A stretch of DNA of 64,000 bases from Xanthobacteraceae bacterium (GCA_019635635.1 JAHBZB010000002.1:62001-126000), one strand, 5' to 3'. Positions 36,252-48,469 are shown, numbered from the stretch's first letter. A program made the numbers and translations. The notes: a model not told the origin generated them from the sequence alone.

Positions 36252-37106
36252 TTGCGTCCGCTATGCTCCCTTGCGCTCTTTAGTATCCTGCTTTTCAGCA
36301 TGACCGGTTCAACCACCGCACAACCGAAGTGGGACATGCTCCCGCCAACCCCGCAACTACCCGCGCCTGTCAATTCCGGCTACGTGAACCTGAAGGACGC
36401 ACGCATCTGGTTCGCGACCTTCGGCGACGACAGGCGCGAGACGGTGCTGCTCCTGCATGGCGGAGGCGGCAATGCCGACTACTGGGGTCATCTGGTGCGC
36501 GATCTTTCCCGCGACCATCGCGTCCTTGTCATCGATTGCCGTGGACAGGGCCGTAGCACGAACGAAGCGAAAGCGATCAGCTACGAGCAGATGGCGACCG
36601 ATGCACTTGCAGTCCTCGATCATTTGAAGATCAACACTGCTTCGGTCGTCGGATGGAGCGACGGCGCCAATATCGGCTTCTATCTTGCGCTACGCTATCC
36701 GGAACGAACCACGTCGCTCATCGCATTTGCCGGCAACGCGACGACGGCCGGCTATCAGCCGCTTACTCATCGCGCCGCGTTCGCCGCCTATAGTGCGAGA
36801 ACCAAGGAAGAATATAAAAGGCTCTCACCTAATCCTGAGCGCCATGAACAGATTCATGCGCTGCTTTCGGTCATGTGGAAAACGCAACCGACGCTGACGA
36901 GCGCAGACCTTGCCTCGATCATGGTCCGTACGGTGATCTTCCACGCGGATCACGACGAAGCGATCCGACGTTCGCACGCGGAAGAAATTGCACGACAAGT
37001 ACCGGGCGCTACTTTTGTCCTGTTAAACGAAGCAGGACATTTCGCGCCTCTGCAAGATCCGGCCGCGTTCAACGCAGCCGTCCGAGCGTTTCTCCTTCAG
37101 AGATAA
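36252..37106 (+). CDS. Exported alpha/beta-fold hydrolase
   Basis: A 284-residue alpha/beta hydrolase. From the TTG at 36252 the N-terminus is a good signal peptide (RPLCSLALFSILLFSMTGS, cut after TTAQ). Starting at the next in-frame ATG (36300) would remove it, so TTG is preferred. The oxyanion HGGGGN is at 69-74, the nucleophile S136 is in GWSDGAN, and the later acid and base sit in HADHDEA and AGHFAPL. The substrate is unknown. It directly follows tusA, but the functional link is unclear. Confidence 0.75.
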   Translation: MRPLCSLALFSILLFSMTGSTTAQPKWDMLPPTPQLPAPVNSGYVNLKDARIWFATFGDDRRETVLLLHGGGGNADYWGHLVRDLSRDHRVLVIDCRGQGRSTNEAKAISYEQMATDALAVLDHLKINTASVVGWSDGANIGFYLALRYPERTTSLIAFAGNATTAGYQPLTHRAAFAAYSARTKEEYKRLSPNPERHEQIHALLSVMWKTQPTLTSADLASIMVRTVIFHADHDEAIRRSHAEEIARQVPGATFVLLNEAGHFAPLQDPAAFNAAVRAFLLQR

Positions 37107-37113
37107 CGCAAAT

Positions 37114-38019
37114 TTATGTCTTGAAGCGCGGATCGAGATAGTCGCGCAGGCTGTCGCCGAACAGGTTGAAGGCGAAGACCGCGAGACTGATCGCGACGCC
37201 GGGGAAAATCACCATCCACGGCGCTTCGCGATAGAAGTCGGCGGCATTGCCTGAGAGCATCAAACCCCAAGCCGCCGTCGGCTCGGTGACGCCGAGGCCA
37301 AGGAATGAAAGTGACGCCTCGAGCAGGATCGCTTGCGCGATAAAGGCGGTGAACATGATCAGAAACGGTGCCACGACGTTCGGTGCCATGTGACGGAAGA
37401 TAATGCGCGTATCCGAATACCCGGCCGCCCTCGCCGCATCGATATAGGGCATTACGCTGACCGAGAGCGCGGCGGCCCGCACCACGCGCGCGACACGCGG
37501 GATGATCGGAATCGCGATCGCTATAATCAGGTTCACGTCGACGCCGTAGATTACTGTCTTGCGGATCGCGGCAACCACGACGAGCGCCAACACGATGATT
37601 GGGAATGCCAGCAGGATATCAACGAAACGCTGAATCCAGGTATCGACCCGGCCGCCGAAATAGGCCGACGCAATGCCGAGGACCGCACCGATGCTTGAGC
37701 CGACCAGCGACGACGAGAAACCGATCACAAGCGCCGTGCGCGAGCCATAGATGATGCGAGAGAAAATATCCCGGCCGTAGGCGTCGGTGCCGAACCAGTG
37801 ATCCAACGAAGGTGCGGCGAGAATCTGCGCGAAGTCGATGCCGAGCGGATCGTAGGGCGCGACGAGTTGCGGAAAGAGACCCGCAAACATCATGACAAAG
37901 ATCACGACGAAGCTCGCCGCCCCCATCGGCTGCTGGCGCACGAACGTCAGAACCGGATTCGGGCGCTTCGGCAGCGTCGCCGCGGGAGTCGCCGGAATTG
38001 CCGTCGCTACATTTGCCAT
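37114..38019 (-). CDS. Peptide/nickel-type ABC transporter permease (DppC-like)
   Basis: A 301-residue permease with an OppC/DppC N-terminal domain and a BPD-transporter core. The EAA loop is in AARAAGYSDTRIIFRHMAPNV. It overlaps the DppB-like gene by one base (TAATG) and is the last gene of the operon. Family 5 systems carry oligopeptides, nickel, opines or glutathione; nothing here decides among them. Confidence 0.9.
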   Translation of the reverse strand: MANVATAIPATPAATLPKRPNPVLTFVRQQPMGAASFVVIFVMMFAGLFPQLVAPYDPLGIDFAQILAAPSLDHWFGTDAYGRDIFSRIIYGSRTALVIGFSSSLVGSSIGAVLGIASAYFGGRVDTWIQRFVDILLAFPIIVLALVVVAAIRKTVIYGVDVNLIIAIAIPIIPRVARVVRAAALSVSVMPYIDAARAAGYSDTRIIFRHMAPNVVAPFLIMFTAFIAQAILLEASLSFLGLGVTEPTAAWGLMLSGNAADFYREAPWMVIFPGVAISLAVFAFNLFGDSLRDYLDPRFKT

Positions 38020-38975
38020 TAGCCGCCGTACCGGATGCGCGGGTCGAACACCGCGTAAAGCAGATCGACCACGAGATTGATGATGACGTAGAAGCCCGCA
38101 ATCATGATGACCATGCCCTGAATGAGCATGAAGTCGTTGCGGGACACGCTCTGCACAAAAAGCTGGCCGATGCCGTTCAGGTTGAAGACCTGCTCGGTGA
38201 CGACGAGACCGCCGATCAGGAAGGCGAACTCCAGACCCATAACGGTGATCGCGGGAAGCAGCGCGTTCCTGAGCGCGTGGCGCGAGACCACGAGCTTCTC
38301 GTAAACGCCCTTCGCGCGCGCAGTGCGGATATAGTCTTCGGCCAGCACTTCCAGCAGCGACGAGCGGATCATGCGCGCGGTCACCGCGCAGTAGCGATAG
38401 CCGACCGCAAGCGCTGGCCAGATCAACTGCGAGAGGTTCGCGACCGGATCCTCATAGATCGGCGTAAAGGTGATCGGCGGCAGCCAGTTGAACAGCGAAA
38501 GCAGGCTGAGACTGATAATCATGCCGAACCAGAACGACGGAATTGATAGTCCGCCGATGGTCAGGACGCGAACCACGTAATCGATCCAGGTATTGCGGAA
38601 CAACGCAGCCGCTGTTCCGAGCGGTATCGATATGAGTGTCGCAAATATTGTCGCGAGGATCGCGACCTCGAGCGACAACTCGAGCCGGATCATGATCTCC
38701 TCGATCACCGGACGCTCGGTCCACATCGAGATGCCGAGATCGAATCTCGCAAGGCCCCACATGTAATCGGCGAACTGCACATAAAGCGGCCGGTTCAGGC
38801 CGAGACGCTCGCGCTCCTGCTGCATTACCTCTTCGGTGACGTTGCCGCCGTCGGCACGCAGCTTCACCTCGACGATATCGCCGGGGACGATACGCAGCAT
38901 GAAAAAGACAAGGACCGCGACGCCGATCAGCGTCGGAATCGTGAGCAGCAGTCGCTTCAAGGTGTAAAGCAGCAT
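38019..38975 (-). CDS. Peptide/nickel-type ABC transporter permease (DppB-like)
   Basis: A 318-residue permease of the DppB type with LLLTIPTLIGVAVLVFFMLRIVPGD at the N-terminus and the EAA loop in RAKGVYEKLVVSRHALRNALLP. The frame is open to 38999, but the ATG at 38975 gives the family start (MLLYTLKRLLL). It lies 51 bases downstream of the binding-protein gene and forms the heteromeric channel with the DppC-like subunit. Confidence 0.9.
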   Translation of the reverse strand: MLLYTLKRLLLTIPTLIGVAVLVFFMLRIVPGDIVEVKLRADGGNVTEEVMQQERERLGLNRPLYVQFADYMWGLARFDLGISMWTERPVIEEIMIRLELSLEVAILATIFATLISIPLGTAAALFRNTWIDYVVRVLTIGGLSIPSFWFGMIISLSLLSLFNWLPPITFTPIYEDPVANLSQLIWPALAVGYRYCAVTARMIRSSLLEVLAEDYIRTARAKGVYEKLVVSRHALRNALLPAITVMGLEFAFLIGGLVVTEQVFNLNGIGQLFVQSVSRNDFMLIQGMVIMIAGFYVIINLVVDLLYAVFDPRIRYGG

Positions 38976-39026
38976 CGGTAAACTCCTGCGGCCCGGCATT
39001 CGCGCCGGGCCGCAAGCTTTCGTTGA

Positions 39027-40610
39027 TTACTCGTTGAGCCAGACTTCGGCCAGATCCTGACCGAGGTTGTGGCTCGGCGACATTTTCCAGCCCATGACCT
39101 TCTTGTTGGTCAGCACGATGCGGTGCCACCACAACAACGGCTGCTGGTAGCCCTGCTCGAACAACCGCTTCTCAAGCGCCTGGATGTATTGCTTGCGCTT
39201 GGTGATGTCGCCCTCGCGAAGCTGGAGCTCGTAATACTTGTCGATCTCCTCGTCGTTGTAGCGCGCGAGGTTCAGCGGGTTGTTCTTCGCGGACAGGAAC
39301 TTCGTCAGCGACAGGGTCGGATCGTCGTTGAAGAGGTTCGAGAAGTCGATGGCGACTTCATAATTGCCGCTGCGCATCGCCGCGATATAGGGCGCGGTAT
39401 CGGACTGCTTGTGTTCGACCTGCACGCCGATCTGCCGCCACTGGTCGACGAGGAAGACGCCCGCCGGCGTGTAGGGCATCGCGAGGTTGCGATTCCAGAG
39501 CGTGAACTTCAGGTTCTCCTGCCCTGCTTCCTTCAGGAGACGGCGCGCTTCGGCGCGGGCCGCCTTGATGTCCTTGGAGAAGCCCGGGAGTTTCACGAGT
39601 TGAGCTTCCGGGGTTGCGAGCGGAGAGCCCGGACGCACGACACCGCCGACCGCACGAAGCGTGGAGATTTTCGAGAGACCGACACTTCCGCCCCAGCGAT
39701 CGATCGCCATGAGCAACGCCCTGCGGACACGCACATCGTTGAACGGCGGCTTCTCGTTGTTGAACAGCACGAGCAGGTTCAGCGTCCAGCTCGACTCCTC
39801 GACCCGGAGGTTCTTGCCCATCGCCGCGACCATGCGGTCACGTTCGGCGGGAGACACACCGCGGAATTCCGCGAGCACCTGTCCGCCCTGGAGGGCGTTC
39901 AGCATCGCCGCCGCCTGCAAGGTGAAGATGCCGCGGTAGCTGTCGAGATAGGGCAAGCCCTTCTTGAAATAGTTCGGGTTGCGCTTGCCTTCGACGTGGC
40001 TGCCCTTTACGTGCTCGACAAAAATGAACGGACCGGTGCCGTTGATCTTCGTGCGCGGGAAGTTCGGATCGGTTTCCAGATCCTTAGCCGCGTAGACGCA
40101 ATTCCACGGGCTCGCGAAGTGGTCGAGCATCGAGGAGTTCACGGCCTTGAGCTTGAAGATGACCGTGGTCGGATTCGGGGTTTCGATGCTCTCGATATCC
40201 GCGAAGGTTGCCTTGCGGTTCGAAACGACACCCTTCGCCGGGTTGCGAAGGCGATCATAGGTCGCCTTGATGTCCGCGGAGCTGAACGGCGTTCCGTCGT
40301 GGAACTTCACTCCGTCATGCAGCGTGAAGGTGTAGGTCAGCTTGTCGGGCGAAACCGTCCAGGACTTCGCGAGATCGCCTTCCACTTCGGGAAACTTGCT
40401 GAGGTTATAACGCAGCAGCGTCGAATAAAACGGCGACGAAAAATGCAGCGTCGCGTAGGTGTCGCTGCCGTGGCAGTCGTAATGCGGGGTTTCCGCGCTG
40501 ATTGCGAAGTTGAGGTTGCCGCCGCGTTTCGGCGTTTGTGCTTCGGCCTTCGGTCCTGCCGCGAGCACGAATGCCGCGACACCCAAGAGGCCCAGAAGTA
40601 GCCTTTTCAT
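39027..40610 (-). CDS. Family 5 ABC transporter substrate-binding protein
   Basis: A 527-residue periplasmic binding protein of the DppA/OppA family. A Sec signal peptide is at about 1-24 (KRLLLGLLGVAAFVLAAGPKAEAQ). Family features are ETPHYDCHGSD, LAKSWTVSPDKLTYTFTLHDGVKFHDG and the lobe II strands. GGGAGG precedes the ATG by six bases. It sits between the fused ATPase and the permeases on the same strand, as in dpp operons. Confidence 0.9.
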   Translation of the reverse strand: MKRLLLGLLGVAAFVLAAGPKAEAQTPKRGGNLNFAISAETPHYDCHGSDTYATLHFSSPFYSTLLRYNLSKFPEVEGDLAKSWTVSPDKLTYTFTLHDGVKFHDGTPFSSADIKATYDRLRNPAKGVVSNRKATFADIESIETPNPTTVIFKLKAVNSSMLDHFASPWNCVYAAKDLETDPNFPRTKINGTGPFIFVEHVKGSHVEGKRNPNYFKKGLPYLDSYRGIFTLQAAAMLNALQGGQVLAEFRGVSPAERDRMVAAMGKNLRVEESSWTLNLLVLFNNEKPPFNDVRVRRALLMAIDRWGGSVGLSKISTLRAVGGVVRPGSPLATPEAQLVKLPGFSKDIKAARAEARRLLKEAGQENLKFTLWNRNLAMPYTPAGVFLVDQWRQIGVQVEHKQSDTAPYIAAMRSGNYEVAIDFSNLFNDDPTLSLTKFLSAKNNPLNLARYNDEEIDKYYELQLREGDITKRKQYIQALEKRLFEQGYQQPLLWWHRIVLTNKKVMGWKMSPSHNLGQDLAEVWLNE

Positions 40611-40670
40611 TTTATTCCTCCCATTAGCCCGTATCGTTTTTGCGTAGCCGTTTTTTAAGAGGCGCCTTTT

Positions 40671-42758
<2,088 letters not shown>

Positions 42759-42920
42759 CCCGAGACTCGATTGTTATTTCGTTGTTCTTGTCCCCGGTCA
42801 TTTATACCAAGGCTTTGTAGTATTTCCAGAATTCATCGAGGGCGCCAGATTGCCGCGCGCGATATTGCGCTGCGAAATCGAATGACTTCACAAAATTTTT
42901 CGATGGGCCGTGGTTGCGCG

Positions 42921-44126
42921 TTATGCGCGGTGAATTGCCCCGGAACTAGCCATGTTGTCGATTTCCTCGTCAGTGAAGCCGTGTTCCCGCAGCACTTCGG
43001 CGGTGTGCTGCCCGAAAATTGGTGCGCTGCGATGAACGCCGCCGGGCGTTTCGGAAAATTTTATCGGCATACCCAGCGTTCTTACCGGCCCGAGGGTCGC
43101 ATGATTGACTTCCACGACCATGTTCCGCGCGCGCGTCTGCGGATCGGCATGCATCTCGATCACGTTTAGCACTGGGCCCGCAGGCACCTTGGCGCGGTCG
43201 AATGCCTCCAGCCATTCGGCGCTGGTGCGCTTCATGAATTCAGGCGCGAGCGTTTCGGCAAGAGCGACGCGGTTCACGAGCCTGCCGGACGCGTCCTTGA
43301 AGCGCGGATCTACCGCAAGCTCGGTGCGATCGAGCAGCTTTACCGCGCGAAGCCAAGTCGCCTGGTTTGCCGCACCTAGATTGATCCATCCGTCTTTCGT
43401 AGCAAAGGCTTCATAAGGCGCGTTCAACGGATGCGCCGAACCCATCGGGCCCGGCGCAACACCGGTCGCGAGCCCGATCGCCGACTGCCAGAAGGTGTGC
43501 ACGATGCCCGCCTCGAACAGCGAGGTATCGACCATCTGGCCCTTACCGGTTTCGCTGCGCGCGTGAAGTGCTGCAAGGATTCCCATCGCCCCGAGTATGC
43601 CGGCGGTAATGTCCGTCACCGGCGCACCGACTTTCACCGGCGGGCGGCCCGGCCCTTCGCCGGTAATCGACATCAGGCCGCTCATCCCTTGCGCGATCAG
43701 GTCGAAGCCGCCGCGGTCGGCATAAGGCCCGCTTCTGCCGAAGCCCGAGATCGCGCAATAGATCAGGCGCGGGTGCGTCGCTTTCAGCGTCTCGTAGCCG
43801 AAGCCCATGCGTTCCATGACGCCGCGGCTGAAGTTCTCTGTCAGCACGTCGGCGGTTTTGAGAAGACGGCGAAGGATTTCCTTGCCCTGCTCCGTCTTCA
43901 GATCGACCGCGATGCCGCGCTTGTTGCGGTTCATCATCATGAAGGTGGCGGCCTCGTCGCCGATCAGCGGCGGCACCGTGCGGCGCGTGTCGTCGCCGTT
44001 CGGCATCTTTTCGACCTTGATGACTTCCGCGCCCATGTCCGCGAGCATCAGCCCGCAGACAGGCCCGGCCATGACATGGCAAAGTTCGATTACCTTGACG
44101 CCCTCGAGCGGCCCCCGGCTTTTCAT
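42921..44126 (-). CDS. CaiB/BaiF family (class III) CoA-transferase
   Basis: A 401-residue CoA-transferase that moves CoA between carboxylic acids through a covalent aspartyl intermediate. Features are LEGVKVIELCHVMAGP, GAEVIKVEKM, NRNKRGIAVDLK and the probable catalytic aspartate in PVTDITAGILGAMG. The frame stays open to 44204, but the ATG at 44126 gives the family start and overlaps the upstream hydratase stop as ATGA. Specificity (formyl, succinyl or aromatic acid) cannot be read from the sequence. Confidence 0.88.
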   Translation of the reverse strand: MKSRGPLEGVKVIELCHVMAGPVCGLMLADMGAEVIKVEKMPNGDDTRRTVPPLIGDEAATFMMMNRNKRGIAVDLKTEQGKEILRRLLKTADVLTENFSRGVMERMGFGYETLKATHPRLIYCAISGFGRSGPYADRGGFDLIAQGMSGLMSITGEGPGRPPVKVGAPVTDITAGILGAMGILAALHARSETGKGQMVDTSLFEAGIVHTFWQSAIGLATGVAPGPMGSAHPLNAPYEAFATKDGWINLGAANQATWLRAVKLLDRTELAVDPRFKDASGRLVNRVALAETLAPEFMKRTSAEWLEAFDRAKVPAGPVLNVIEMHADPQTRARNMVVEVNHATLGPVRTLGMPIKFSETPGGVHRSAPIFGQHTAEVLREHGFTDEEIDNMASSGAIHRA

Positions 44127-44905
44127 CAATGGCCTTTGAATTGCGGCTTCTTCTTTTCGAGAAAGGCACGATAGCCGATGCGAAAATCCTCGGTACCGAA
44201 GCAATCGAAACTTTCGTCGAGCTCGTCCTCACGCAGGGGCTTCGGCTCCAGCAGACGGCGGACGAACTTCTTGTGCCAGCGCGCAGCAAGCGGCGCGCCA
44301 TCGGCGATGCGCTTTGCGGTTCCATAAGCTTCTTTTTCGAGCTCGGAATCCGGCACTGCACGATTGACGAGGCCTATGCGTAACGCGTCGGCCGCGCCGT
44401 ATATCCGCCCCTCGAGCAGCATCTCCATCGCGAAGGACGGCCCGACGATATCGAGCAGTGCCTTGAGTTCCGCATAGGCGACAACCAGACCGAGGCGGTT
44501 GACCGGGATGCCGAAGCGCGCGCTCTCGTCGCAGATGCGAATATCGGTACGTCCCGCGATCTCGAGGCCGCCGCCGACGCAGGGGCCATGAATCATCGAG
44601 ATCACCGGATGCGGGCATTCGGAAATCGCGATCAGCGCGGGATGGATCGCCTTGCCATAGGCGCGCGCCGTGGGCACGTCGTAGCGCTCGTTCTCGAATT
44701 CGGCGATATCCGCGCCCGACGCAAACGCGTCTCCGGCGCCGCGCAATACGATGCAGCGCACTCCGTCGCGGTCATGGCCGAGTTCCTCGAATGCCGCACG
44801 CAGTTGCCGCCACATCGGCAGCGATAGCGCATTCAGCCGGCCTTCGTTTTCGATCACAACCGTCGCGATCGCGCCTTCTTTCGTGAAAGTGACATTTCCG
44901 CTCAT
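44126..44905 (-). CDS. Enoyl-CoA hydratase/isomerase family protein
   Basis: A 259-residue crotonase-fold protein. The oxyanion-hole strands are ASGADIAEF (about 63-71) and HGPCVGGGLEIAG, where the usual catalytic glutamate position is partly conserved as E in GGGLEIA. The C-terminus KKKPQFKGH resembles hydratases of acyl-CoA catabolism. It overlaps the CoA-transferase start, so the pair probably converts one substrate in series. The actual reaction (hydration, isomerisation, hydrolysis) is not certain. Confidence 0.82.
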   Translation of the reverse strand: MSGNVTFTKEGAIATVVIENEGRLNALSLPMWRQLRAAFEELGHDRDGVRCIVLRGAGDAFASGADIAEFENERYDVPTARAYGKAIHPALIAISECPHPVISMIHGPCVGGGLEIAGRTDIRICDESARFGIPVNRLGLVVAYAELKALLDIVGPSFAMEMLLEGRIYGAADALRIGLVNRAVPDSELEKEAYGTAKRIADGAPLAARWHKKFVRRLLEPKPLREDELDESFDCFGTEDFRIGYRAFLEKKKPQFKGH

Positions 44906-44931
44906 GCATGCGCTCCTTTTGCTGGATCGCC

Positions 44932-45363
44932 CTACCCCGCATCCGCGACGAAACCTGCTGCTTGAATACCCGCAATCCCGGCCGCCTCGTCGTTGTCCGA
45001 CGTATCGCCGGAAACGCCGACCGCCCCGATGATCGCGCCGCTTGCGTTCTTCACCAGCACGCCGCCGGGCACGGGAATAAAGTCGCCGCCGAACACATGC
45101 GCGAGTGCCGCGCCGAAATGCGGCCGCTCGCGCACGCGCGCATCGACCGAACGGCCGCCGATTCCCATGCCGAGACAGCCATGCGCCTTGCCATGCGCGA
45201 TCTCGAAACGGCGGAGCGCGGAATTATCCTCGATCGCGCAGGCGACCATCGCGCCGCGCGCATCGAGCACAACGATACCCAGCGGCTTCAACTTGGCGTC
45301 GTGCGCGTGCTTCAATCCCGCGCTGATGATGCTTTGCGCCTTCTCGAGCGTCAGTTCCGGCAT
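44932..45363 (-). CDS. GlcG/HbpS family protein (DUF336)
   Basis: A 143-residue member of the GlcG/HbpS (haem-degrading) fold. Motifs are LTLEKAQSIISAGLKHA, ARGAMVACAIEDN, PVPGGVLVKN and GAIIGAVGVSGDTSDNDE. GlcG genes accompany glycolate oxidase clusters, and here an FAD/Fe-S oxidase lies 40 bases upstream on the same strand. The biochemical role of GlcG is poorly known; it may stabilise flavin or haem partners. Confidence 0.82.
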   Translation of the reverse strand: MPELTLEKAQSIISAGLKHAHDAKLKPLGIVVLDARGAMVACAIEDNSALRRFEIAHGKAHGCLGMGIGGRSVDARVRERPHFGAALAHVFGGDFIPVPGGVLVKNASGAIIGAVGVSGDTSDNDEAAGIAGIQAAGFVADAG

Positions 45364-45403
45364 CCGTTATCTCCCAAGGCGAAGTGTTCTCTATATATGT
45401 TGG

Positions 45404-48334
45404 TTACAAGGATTCGGCATTCAGGCTGCGCGCGAGCACGCGCGCGACATGAACCGCCTCACGCCCCGTGCCGTGCCCGATCTGCTCGCGGCATGACGTG
45501 CCATCGGCGACGATGATCGTATTATCATCGGCCTTGCGCACCGCCGGTAGCAAGCTCAATTCTCCCATCGCGAGCGAAATTCCGATCGTATCCTTGCCGT
45601 AACCAAAGCTGCCGGCCATCCCGCAGCAACTCGACTCCACCGTTTCGACGGCCAGACCCGGTACAAGCTTCAGCGTCTGCTGCACCGGTGTCAGCGCACC
45701 GAACGCCTTCTGATGACAATGGCCATGCAGAAGCGCTTTCCCGCCGATCGGATTCAGGTCGAGCTTCAAATTGCCCGCCGCCGCTTCGGCCGCGACGAAT
45801 TCCTCGAACAGCATCGCATTCGCAGCAAGCGCCTTCGCATCTGCACTATTCTTGAGGAGCGCGGGAATCTCGTCGCGAAAGCCGAAGATACAGCTCGGCT
45901 CAAGACCGACCACACGCACGCCCCGCTCGACGAAAGGCCTCAATGCCGCAATCGTGCGCTGGGCTTCCGCTTTCGCTTCGTCAATCGCGCCAACGGAAAG
46001 AAACGTCCGGCCGCAACAGAGCGGACGCTTGCCAGCCTTCGCGAAATGCACGCGGTATCCCGCCTGCTCCAGCACCTCGACCGCGGCGTCGAGATTCTCG
46101 TGATCGAAATAGCGGTTGAAGGTGTCGGCAAAGAGCACGACTTCTTTCATGCCGGTTCCCCGCGCGTCCGCGCGGTCGTCGAAGGTGTCGTAGCGCCATT
46201 TCGGCAGTTTCCGGTTAGCGCTGAATCCGGTGATCCACTCCGAAATCCTGGCGGCACCAGGGATGACGTCGCGCAGATTCAGCAGCCACCCAAAACGCCT
46301 TGCCAGTGGTGCATAGCGCGGCAACCAGCCGACCAGACGATCGCGCAGCGAATAGCCGTATTTCGCGGCACGCGCGGCGAGCACTTCGATCTTCATTCGC
46401 GCCATGTCGACGCCGGTTGGGCATTCGCGGCGGCAGCCCTTGCACGAGACGCAAAGTTTCAGCGTCTCCATCATTTCGTCGGACGTCAGCGCGTCTTTTC
46501 CGAGTTGACCGGAGATCGCGAGCCGCAACGTATTTGCGCGACCGCGCGTGACGTCGCGCTCGTTTCGCGTCACGCGATAACTCGGGCACATCACGCTGCC
46601 GGCGCTGTTGCGGCAGGCCCCGTTGTTGTTGCACATCTCGACGGCGCCCTGAAAACCGTCCGCGCCGCCAGTATATTCCGACCAGTCGAGCGCCGGGCGG
46701 AAATCATCGAGACCGTAATGCGGGCCGTAGCGGAAGTTCTCGCGATCATCGAACTTCGGCGCGCGCACGATCTTGCCGGGATTGAAGAGCGGCTTCGGAT
46801 CGAAGCGGTCCTTCACTTCCTCGAAGGCGCGTACCAGCTTCGAGCCGAACATCGGCTCGTGAAATTCGGACCGCACCAGCCCGTCGCCATGCTCGCCGGA
46901 ATGCGAGCCTTTATATTCGCGCACCATCGCAAAGGCTTCCTCCGCGATCGCGCGCATCGCCTTTACGTCCTTGTCCTGACGCAGATTGAGTACGGGACGG
47001 ACATGAAGACAGCCGACGGAAGCATGCGCGTACCAGGTGCCGCGCGTGCCGTGTTTGTGAAAGATTTCCGTTAGCCGCGCGGTATAATCCGCAAGATGCT
47101 CGAGCGGCACCGCGCAATCCTCGACGAAGGAGATCGGCTTGCCCTGTTCCTTCATCGACATCATGACGTTGAGGCCCGACGCGCGGAGCTCGGCAATCGC
47201 AGTCTGCAATGCGGGATCGGTAACATCGACGACGCCGCCCCATTTGGCGCCCTGCTTCTCCCAGCCGAAGCCGAGATCGTTCATCACATCGTGAAGATGC
47301 GCTAGACGCCTCCTGTTTTCGTCCTCGCCGGAGTCGAATTCGACCAGCAGAATTGCGTCCGGTCCGCCGCGCACGAACTTCTCGAGCGTCGGCCGGAACA
47401 TCGCGATCTGCCGCGCAAGTTCGATCATGGTGCGATCGACCAGTTCGACTGCGATCGGCCCGGTCTTCACCAGATGCTGGGCCGCGTTCATTGCCTCGTA
47501 GAAGCTGCCGAAGTGACAGGCGGCGACGATGCGCTTGCCGAGTATGGGCCAGAGTTTCAGCTCTACCTTCGTCGTAAAGGCGAGCGTACCCTCGGAACCT
47601 ATTAGTATGTGCGCGAGGTTGAGATCGTTTTTGCCCGGCGTGAGCGCATCGAGATTGTAGCCGCCGACGCGACGCTGCACTTTCGGAAAGCGGGCTTCCA
47701 CTTCCGCAGCCTCGCGGGCGCCAAGCGCAAGCAAGTCTTTCGCGAGCGGCTTCAGCGGCGACGATTCCGGAATGTCGGACAGGTCGCGGTTCGCGCGGCC
47801 GAAATGCACGGACGAACCGTCGGCCAGCACCGCATCCATTGAAATCACATTGTCACGCATCGTGCCGTAGCGCAGCGAACGGCCACCGCAGGAATTGTTG
47901 CCGGCCATGCCGCCGATGGTCGCGCGCGAGGCGGTCGAAACATCGACCGGATACCAGAGTCCGTGCTTCCTAAGCTGGCGGTTCAGATCGTCCAGCACGA
48001 TGCCGGGCTCGACGACGCAGCGGTTGTTTTCGACGTCCAGTTCGAGCACGCGGTTCAGGTGCTTTGAGCAGTCGACGACCAACGAATGATTGATGGTCTG
48101 GCCGCATTGCGAAGTGCCGCCGCCGCGCGCCAGCACCGTCACGCCTTCCTGATTGGCCAAATCAATCGACGCCTTCGCGTCTTCTATGGTGCGAGGCACA
48201 ACGACGCCGACCGGCATCATCTGGTAGTGCGAGGCATCCGTAGCGTAACGGCCGCGGCTGAATGCATCGAACAAAACTTCGCCCGCGACTTCATTGCGTA
48301 GTCTGCGTTCCAGCACCGGCATCAAAATGTTCAT
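45404..48334 (-). CDS. FAD-linked oxidase with Fe-S/CCG domains (YdiJ/GlcD-type)
   Basis: A 976-residue fusion. The N-terminal FAD-binding PCMH domain has TVLARGGGTSQCGQ, followed by an FAD-oxidase C domain. A ferredoxin-type domain holds CNNNGACRN and CVSCKGCRRECPTGVD. Two CCG cysteine-rich domains contain CCGRTF and SSCCGMAGSFGYG. This layout is that of D-2-hydroxyacid dehydrogenases such as YdiJ, or a GlcD-GlcF fusion, passing electrons to the quinone pool. The frame is open to 48397, but the ATG at 48334 is chosen. The substrate is probably a 2-hydroxy acid; glycolate, lactate and 2-hydroxyglutarate are all possible. Confidence 0.87.
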   Translation of the reverse strand: MNILMPVLERRLRNEVAGEVLFDAFSRGRYATDASHYQMMPVGVVVPRTIEDAKASIDLANQEGVTVLARGGGTSQCGQTINHSLVVDCSKHLNRVLELDVENNRCVVEPGIVLDDLNRQLRKHGLWYPVDVSTASRATIGGMAGNNSCGGRSLRYGTMRDNVISMDAVLADGSSVHFGRANRDLSDIPESSPLKPLAKDLLALGAREAAEVEARFPKVQRRVGGYNLDALTPGKNDLNLAHILIGSEGTLAFTTKVELKLWPILGKRIVAACHFGSFYEAMNAAQHLVKTGPIAVELVDRTMIELARQIAMFRPTLEKFVRGGPDAILLVEFDSGEDENRRRLAHLHDVMNDLGFGWEKQGAKWGGVVDVTDPALQTAIAELRASGLNVMMSMKEQGKPISFVEDCAVPLEHLADYTARLTEIFHKHGTRGTWYAHASVGCLHVRPVLNLRQDKDVKAMRAIAEEAFAMVREYKGSHSGEHGDGLVRSEFHEPMFGSKLVRAFEEVKDRFDPKPLFNPGKIVRAPKFDDRENFRYGPHYGLDDFRPALDWSEYTGGADGFQGAVEMCNNNGACRNSAGSVMCPSYRVTRNERDVTRGRANTLRLAISGQLGKDALTSDEMMETLKLCVSCKGCRRECPTGVDMARMKIEVLAARAAKYGYSLRDRLVGWLPRYAPLARRFGWLLNLRDVIPGAARISEWITGFSANRKLPKWRYDTFDDRADARGTGMKEVVLFADTFNRYFDHENLDAAVEVLEQAGYRVHFAKAGKRPLCCGRTFLSVGAIDEAKAEAQRTIAALRPFVERGVRVVGLEPSCIFGFRDEIPALLKNSADAKALAANAMLFEEFVAAEAAAGNLKLDLNPIGGKALLHGHCHQKAFGALTPVQQTLKLVPGLAVETVESSCCGMAGSFGYGKDTIGISLAMGELSLLPAVRKADDNTIIVADGTSCREQIGHGTGREAVHVARVLARSLNAESL

Positions 48335-48469
48335 GGGGCACTTCCCTGCGGCATTGCATAAGGGATGCGTCCGGAACGCTGCTTGACCGGGATGCAAGGA
48401 TAATTCACAGGACTGGCCGACTCTTCACTCGATGCATTGAAGCGCATCAAAGATTACCGGGGGACACCA

